Below are positions 60,965-64,000 of a DNA stretch of 64,000 nt, piece by piece (the stretch's first letter is position 1; each line of letters starts with the position of its first letter). The notes beneath the pieces were generated by a model that was given only the letters and a program-made list of their open reading frames with translations, made no database searches and was not told the DNA's origin. The DNA is from JAPUME01 sp027294185. Its GTDB lineage: Bacteria; Acidobacteriota; Terriglobia; UBA7540; JAPUME01. The DNA lies in contig CAUVWZ020000002.1 in NCBI GenBank assembly GCA_963555835.3, positions 62,001 to 126,000 on the forward strand. The letters run 5' to 3'. The position numbers and the translations under genes are program-made.

Positions 60965-61656
60965 TTATAGGGCGCGATAACACTACATGGAATACGAACA
61001 AACATTTCGGTTCATCCTCATTCTGGGCTTCGCGGCCATCGTTCCCATTGGTGCGTACCATCGCGTCAAATCCCAGGCGACTGGGGAAAAACTTGACCGC
61101 CGCCAAGAGGGTATCTTTATACTCGTTACATTGCGGCCCATTGGCTTGGCAAGTATGCTTGGACTTGTGACGTACATGATTAACCAGCATTGATGGCTTG
61201 GTCATCGGTTGCACTGCCGAGTTGGTTGCGGTGGGCGGGTGTTGTGCTTGGGATCCCTGGAGGACTGCTTTTGGTGGTGACGTTCCGAACCCTTGGCAAG
61301 AACCTGACGGACACGGTCGTAACCAGGGCAGAGCATACGCTGGTTACGAGAGGCCCTTATCGTTGGGTGCGACACCCGTTCTATTTGGCGACTGCCTTGG
61401 CAGTTGTAGCGAACTCCCTTGTGACAGCGAACTGGTTCCTAGCTCTGACAGGTGGAATCCTCTTTGGCCTGCTGGTGTTACGAACGCGAACCGAAGAAGA
61501 AAAGCTAATCGAGCGGTTTGGTGAGGATTACAACGAGTACATGAAACGGACGGGGCGGTTTCTTCCGCGGCTGTTTCAAACGTAAGGCAGATTGGCGCGC
61601 CCTATAACCAGCCATTGGAACGGATCGCAAGAATCGCGACCGCTCAATGGCATTCG
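60965..61656 (+). other. Integron-like gene cassette 1
   Basis: The left boundary GGTTATAGGGCGCG (60963-60976) is the exact reverse complement of CGCGCCCTATAACC (61596-61609), which opens the attC-like site after the gene. In integron cassettes the R'' box complements the cassette's own 5' end because the two are adjacent when circular. The crossover would be after G at 60964 and at 61656. One gene, start codon 22 bp inside, as is usual. Confidence 0.65.
60987..61585 (+). pseudogene. Isoprenylcysteine-methyltransferase-like membrane protein, split into two frames
   Basis: The first frame (60987-61193, 68 residues: FRFILILGFAAIVPIGAYHR, KLDRRQEGIFILVTLRPIGL) ends in TGA that overlaps an ATG (TGATG). 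The second frame (61193-61585) continues with MAWSSVALPSWLRWAGVVLG, FRTLGKNLTDTVVTRAEHTL, GPYRWVRHPFY and RFGEDYNEYMKRTGRFLP. Together they make one ICMT/PEMT-like protein of about 198 residues. A one-base shift has split it; reinitiation at TGATG might still give both halves. Confidence 0.75.
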
Positions 61657-61662
61657 TTATGC
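61603..61662. repeat. attC-like recombination site
   Basis: Folds as nested arms: ATAAC/GTTAT (61604, 61656), GCCATTG/CAATGGC (61611, 61645) and CGGATCGC/GCGACCG (61621, 61636) with one unpaired A at 61624, loop AAGAATC. The outer boxes, inner boxes with unpaired spacers, one extrahelical base and 60-bp length are the features of integron attC sites. Confidence 0.65.
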
Positions 61663-62492
61663 CGCATGTGGAGTTAAACGAAACTATGTCGACTGAGGCG
61701 ACGACACCTCCCAGAAAAGAGCTTGGGCTACTGCTGTGGTTGGCTGGAATGGTTGGTGCGGGCTCACTGCTGCCTGTGCTCCCATCGCTCCTGTCCAACC
61801 TGAGTACTGCAGACCTTCCCGTTCCCGTTTGGGTCCTCCAGGCTGCAACGCTGGCGCAGACGGGCGTTCTGTTGGCCGTAGCAGTTCTCGTTGGTGTATT
61901 TCTTGCTCCTCAAGTTAGATTATTAGCTCCCGCTGCCGAAGCTGCCGTCAGCCGTCGGTCCGTAATCGATGCGCTCAGACCGCAACTCTTGTCGGGCATC
62001 GCCGGTGGCCTGGTAGGCGGCATGGCAATCTCCGTCTTCTCGCTCATTCTCCTACCGCACCTTCCGGCAGAATTCGTTGCTGCAGCGAGGAAGCTCTCTC
62101 TCCCACTGCTACCACGTCTGCTCTATGGAGGTATCTCGGAAGAGATCTTGATGCGGTGGGGCTTGATGACGTTTCTCGTATGGCTCCCCTACCGCACGAT
62201 ACAGAAACGGGAAGGCAAAGTGAGGGCTGGGTACTATGTCGCAGCCATTGCGATCTCGGCAATCGTATTTGGCCTCGGCCATCTCCCTCTAGCACGGGTC
62301 TTGTCTCCAACTCTCACGGCGCCCGTCGTTGCATACGTGATCATCGGGAATGCTCTGTTCGGCCTCGTCGCTGGCTATTTGTACTGGCGCCGTGGTCTTG
62401 AATCAGCGATGATTGCTCATATGATGGTTCATGTTGTCATGATTACCGCAGAACGGTTGACGTCTTGACCATGCACCTAAGTGCGGCATAAC
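61657..62492 (+). other. Integron-like gene cassette 2 (attC truncated)
   Basis: Left boundary GTTATGCCGCA (61656-61666) is the exact reverse complement of TGCGGCATAAC (62482-62492) right after the gene. The rest of the expected attC is replaced by a kinase-TPR remnant from about 62493. One gene, start codon 29 bp inside. Confidence 0.65.
61686..62468 (+). CDS. CPBP-family intramembrane metalloprotease
   Basis: 260 residues from the ATG at 61686; a longer frame begins inside the attC-like site. About seven helices. CPBP motifs: YGGISEEILMRWGLMTFLVW (EExxxR), IVFGLGHLPLARV (FxxxH) and SAMIAHMMVHVVM. These Rce1-like proteases act in bacteriocin immunity, lantibiotic maturation or prenyl-protein processing. 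Its cassette neighbour is an isoprenylcysteine-methyltransferase-like protein, a partner type in CAAX processing in eukaryotes, though the link here may be chance. Confidence 0.87.
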   Translation: MSTEATTPPRKELGLLLWLAGMVGAGSLLPVLPSLLSNLSTADLPVPVWVLQAATLAQTGVLLAVAVLVGVFLAPQVRLLAPAAEAAVSRRSVIDALRPQLLSGIAGGLVGGMAISVFSLILLPHLPAEFVAAARKLSLPLLPRLLYGGISEEILMRWGLMTFLVWLPYRTIQKREGKVRAGYYVAAIAISAIVFGLGHLPLARVLSPTLTAPVVAYVIIGNALFGLVAGYLYWRRGLESAMIAHMMVHVVMITAERLTS

Positions 62493-62690
62493 AAGCCGAT
62501 GAACGCTTTTGGCCTGACCTTCATTTATACAGCCTTGGGGGAAAAGGATGAGGCATTCCGATGGTTAGAGGCGGCTTGCAGCTACCGCCTTCCCCATATC
62601 CCTTATTGGCTTAGGGGCACTCCCGCCGAGCCGTTGCGGGACGACCCCCGCTTCCAGGACCTCCTGCGGCGGATGAACTTCCCGGAGTAG
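62493..62690 (+). pseudogene. Kinase-TPR gene 3' end, tail copy 5 (longest)
   Basis: Encodes GLTFIYTALGEKDEAFRWLE, then YWLRGTPAEPLRDDPRFQDL, LRRMNFPE and stop. It shows that the shorter tails are the ends of TPR-bearing proteins. It starts directly after the truncated attC arm of cassette 2. Confidence 0.8.
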
Positions 62691-62805
62691 GCCCCTGCAA
62701 CTATTGTTCAACCCCCGCCTTCCTGCTAGCATTCCACTACATCCTTTCCCCTCATTCTCTGAAGGCCCACAGGATGGAAATTCACTCGAGCGGAGGAACT
62801 GGACA

Positions 62806-62961
62806 ATGGCAGCCAAGTCAGAAGCAACGAGAGCAGGGATAGGTTTCGGATCTGCACTCGCCATCGCGATGTCGTGGAGCCTACACAAGTCGATCTTCTG
62901 GGCAATCGTGCACGGCATCTCCTCCTGGTTCTACGTGATCTACTACGCTATCACGCGCTAA
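62806..62961 (+). CDS. Small membrane protein (51 residues)
   Basis: CGGAGGAAC precedes the ATG. Protein: KSEATRAGIGFGSALAIAMS then WSLHKSIFWAIVHGISSWFY, VIYYAITR. One or two helices, of a type I recall as conserved in unrelated bacteria with tryptophan/histidine-rich second half; function unknown. A kinase-TPR tail begins 9 bp after its stop. Confidence 0.65.
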   Translation: MAAKSEATRAGIGFGSALAIAMSWSLHKSIFWAIVHGISSWFYVIYYAITR

Positions 62962-62970
62962 GGAAATGTC

Positions 62971-63027
62971 CTTCGCTCCGACCCCCGCTACCAGGACCTC
63001 CTGCGGCGGATGAACTTTCCGCCGTGA
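62971..63027 (+). pseudogene. Kinase-TPR gene 3' end, tail copy 6
   Basis: Encodes LRSDPRYQDLLRRMNFPP and stop. Starts at the same codon as tails 2 and 4. Confidence 0.75.
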
Positions 63028-63178
63028 GCCGCCGCCAAAGCGATCTGACCTGGAAACAAGAGGGCGACTGGCGTATGATTGTGCGCAAAGGTAAAGTTGA
63101 AAACGAAAATCGCTATTACGATAGCCCTTCCTCGAGGATAAGACTTGTAGGATCTTCTTGGCGGTTTCGAGGTATCAC

Positions 63179-64000
63179 ATGGAAACAGGGAACTGGATGG
63201 GGGCGCTCGCGAACCAGTTTGACCGGGCGCGGCAGAAATACCCCGAGGAGCCTTTGATGATCGTTTTCGACATCGACGGCACAATCCTCGATATGCGGTA
63301 TATGGTCCGCCATGTTCTTCTCGCTTACGACCGGGCGCATGGCAGTTCGTATTTTCATGGATTGAGCGTTGAGGATATCCGAGTTCACGAGAACCAATTG
63401 GACCGCTTCCTGGAAGAATGGTCTTTGCCGGAGCCGAAGAAAAAGGGTGTCCTCCAGTGGTATCTGGATCAACGATGGAATCGGGAATGCATTTTGGCCT
63501 CGCACCAGCCGTACCGCGGCGTGATGGACGTCATCCGCTGGTTTCAGATCCAGCCGGGGACGCATGTAGGTCTAAACACGGGCCGGCCGGAATCGATTCG
63601 AGAGCCCACACTCCGATCGCTCAATGCCCTGGGGGAAGGGTATCGTGTCCGGTTTGAGTCGGAATTGCTCTACATGAATCCGCATGAGTGGGATGAAGGT
63701 GTGCGGGCCGCCAAGGCTGCCGGGGTGCTCTATTTCCAGCAGAAGGGATGCCGAGTCTTTGCTGTGGTGGACAACGAACCGGAGAATATCAAAGCCATGG
63801 CAGAGGCGGATCGCAACGGCGAGATCCTGTTCCTGCACGCCAGTACCTTGTTCGAGACCAAACGCTCGCGCACACCCCGCACGGTGCGCGGCAAGTCCTA
63901 TGACATCACGAGTCTGGTGTCGGAAAAAGACTTGCCCGGTCGCATCCAATTTGCCTGGCATGGTGTGAATGATCGGGCCAATCTGCGGCAGTTTCTCGCT
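63179..64000 (+). CDS. HAD-superfamily hydrolase-like protein (partial, runs off window end)
   Basis: At least 274 residues from the ATG at 63179, still open at the edge. Motif I is MIVFDIDGTILDMRYMVRHV, motif II NTGRPESIRE, and the motif III/IV region FQQKGCRVFAVVDNEPENIK. A phosphatase/phosphotransferase fold, substrate unknown. The extra sequence after the HAD core (SYDITSLVSEKDLPGRIQFA) suggests a second domain beyond the window. Confidence 0.8.
   Translation, partial: METGNWMGALANQFDRARQKYPEEPLMIVFDIDGTILDMRYMVRHVLLAYDRAHGSSYFHGLSVEDIRVHENQLDRFLEEWSLPEPKKKGVLQWYLDQRWNRECILASHQPYRGVMDVIRWFQIQPGTHVGLNTGRPESIREPTLRSLNALGEGYRVRFESELLYMNPHEWDEGVRAAKAAGVLYFQQKGCRVFAVVDNEPENIKAMAEADRNGEILFLHASTLFETKRSRTPRTVRGKSYDITSLVSEKDLPGRIQFAWHGVNDRANLRQFLA

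Overview
The window looks like a chromosomal segment of an Acidobacteriota-type soil or sediment bacterium, possibly from a metagenome. Supporting signs are a TonB receptor with an N-terminal carboxypeptidase-like domain, NHL-repeat proteins, FtsX/MacB-type permeases, and many remnants of the serine/threonine kinase-TPR/propeller family that is greatly expanded in that phylum. The assignment is by family content only; no rRNA is present.

Positions 1-32.7 kb are ordinary core chromosome: a nucleotide-transporter/HEAT/cNMP fusion (cut by the window edge), a Fur-family regulator and TonB receptor sharing one operator type, a 2-oxoacid dehydrogenase operon (E2-E1alpha-E1beta), a Tat-signal SelA-like PLP protein, a TSUP exporter, queuosine genes queD-queE-queC, DinG helicase, a siroheme dehydrogenase, der, a YacL-like PIN-TRAM protein, ispD-ispF, a DUF389 membrane protein, otsA, a Gfo/Idh/MocA oxidoreductase, two ABC permeases and a PQQ-type propeller.

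Positions 33.0-42.4 kb are an integration hot spot at tRNA-Lys(CUU). A 40-bp copy of the tRNA 5' half lies at 33025 and the intact tRNA at 37105, directly after a truncated tyrosine integrase. Between them are decayed fragments (kinase head, IS3 ends, dehydrogenase stub) and a selO gene. To the right is a phage or satellite module: excisionase-type HTH, prim-pol, SF3 helicase, iteron-like repeats, Zn ribbon, ParB-methyltransferase, P27 terminase small subunit, and a serine-recombinase tail.

Positions 42.8-63.1 kb are an accessory region: a rifampin-phosphotransferase-like gene, an NHL protein, a GAF-PP2C phosphatase, oxidoreductases, NTF2-like proteins, MOSC, lipoproteins, MltF and small genes. 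Two structures not explained by single genes stand out. (1) Cargo genes are repeatedly followed, 10-144 bp downstream, by the same 3' end of a kinase-TPR gene (six copies, all plus strand, three starting at the same codon), while kinase 5' ends with a conserved promoter occur upstream. (2) At 60.96-62.49 kb two genes sit in units whose 5' and 3' boundaries are exact inverted complements (14 bp and 11 bp), separated by an attC-like folded site with an extrahelical base. This is the architecture of integron gene cassettes, here with no integrase in view.
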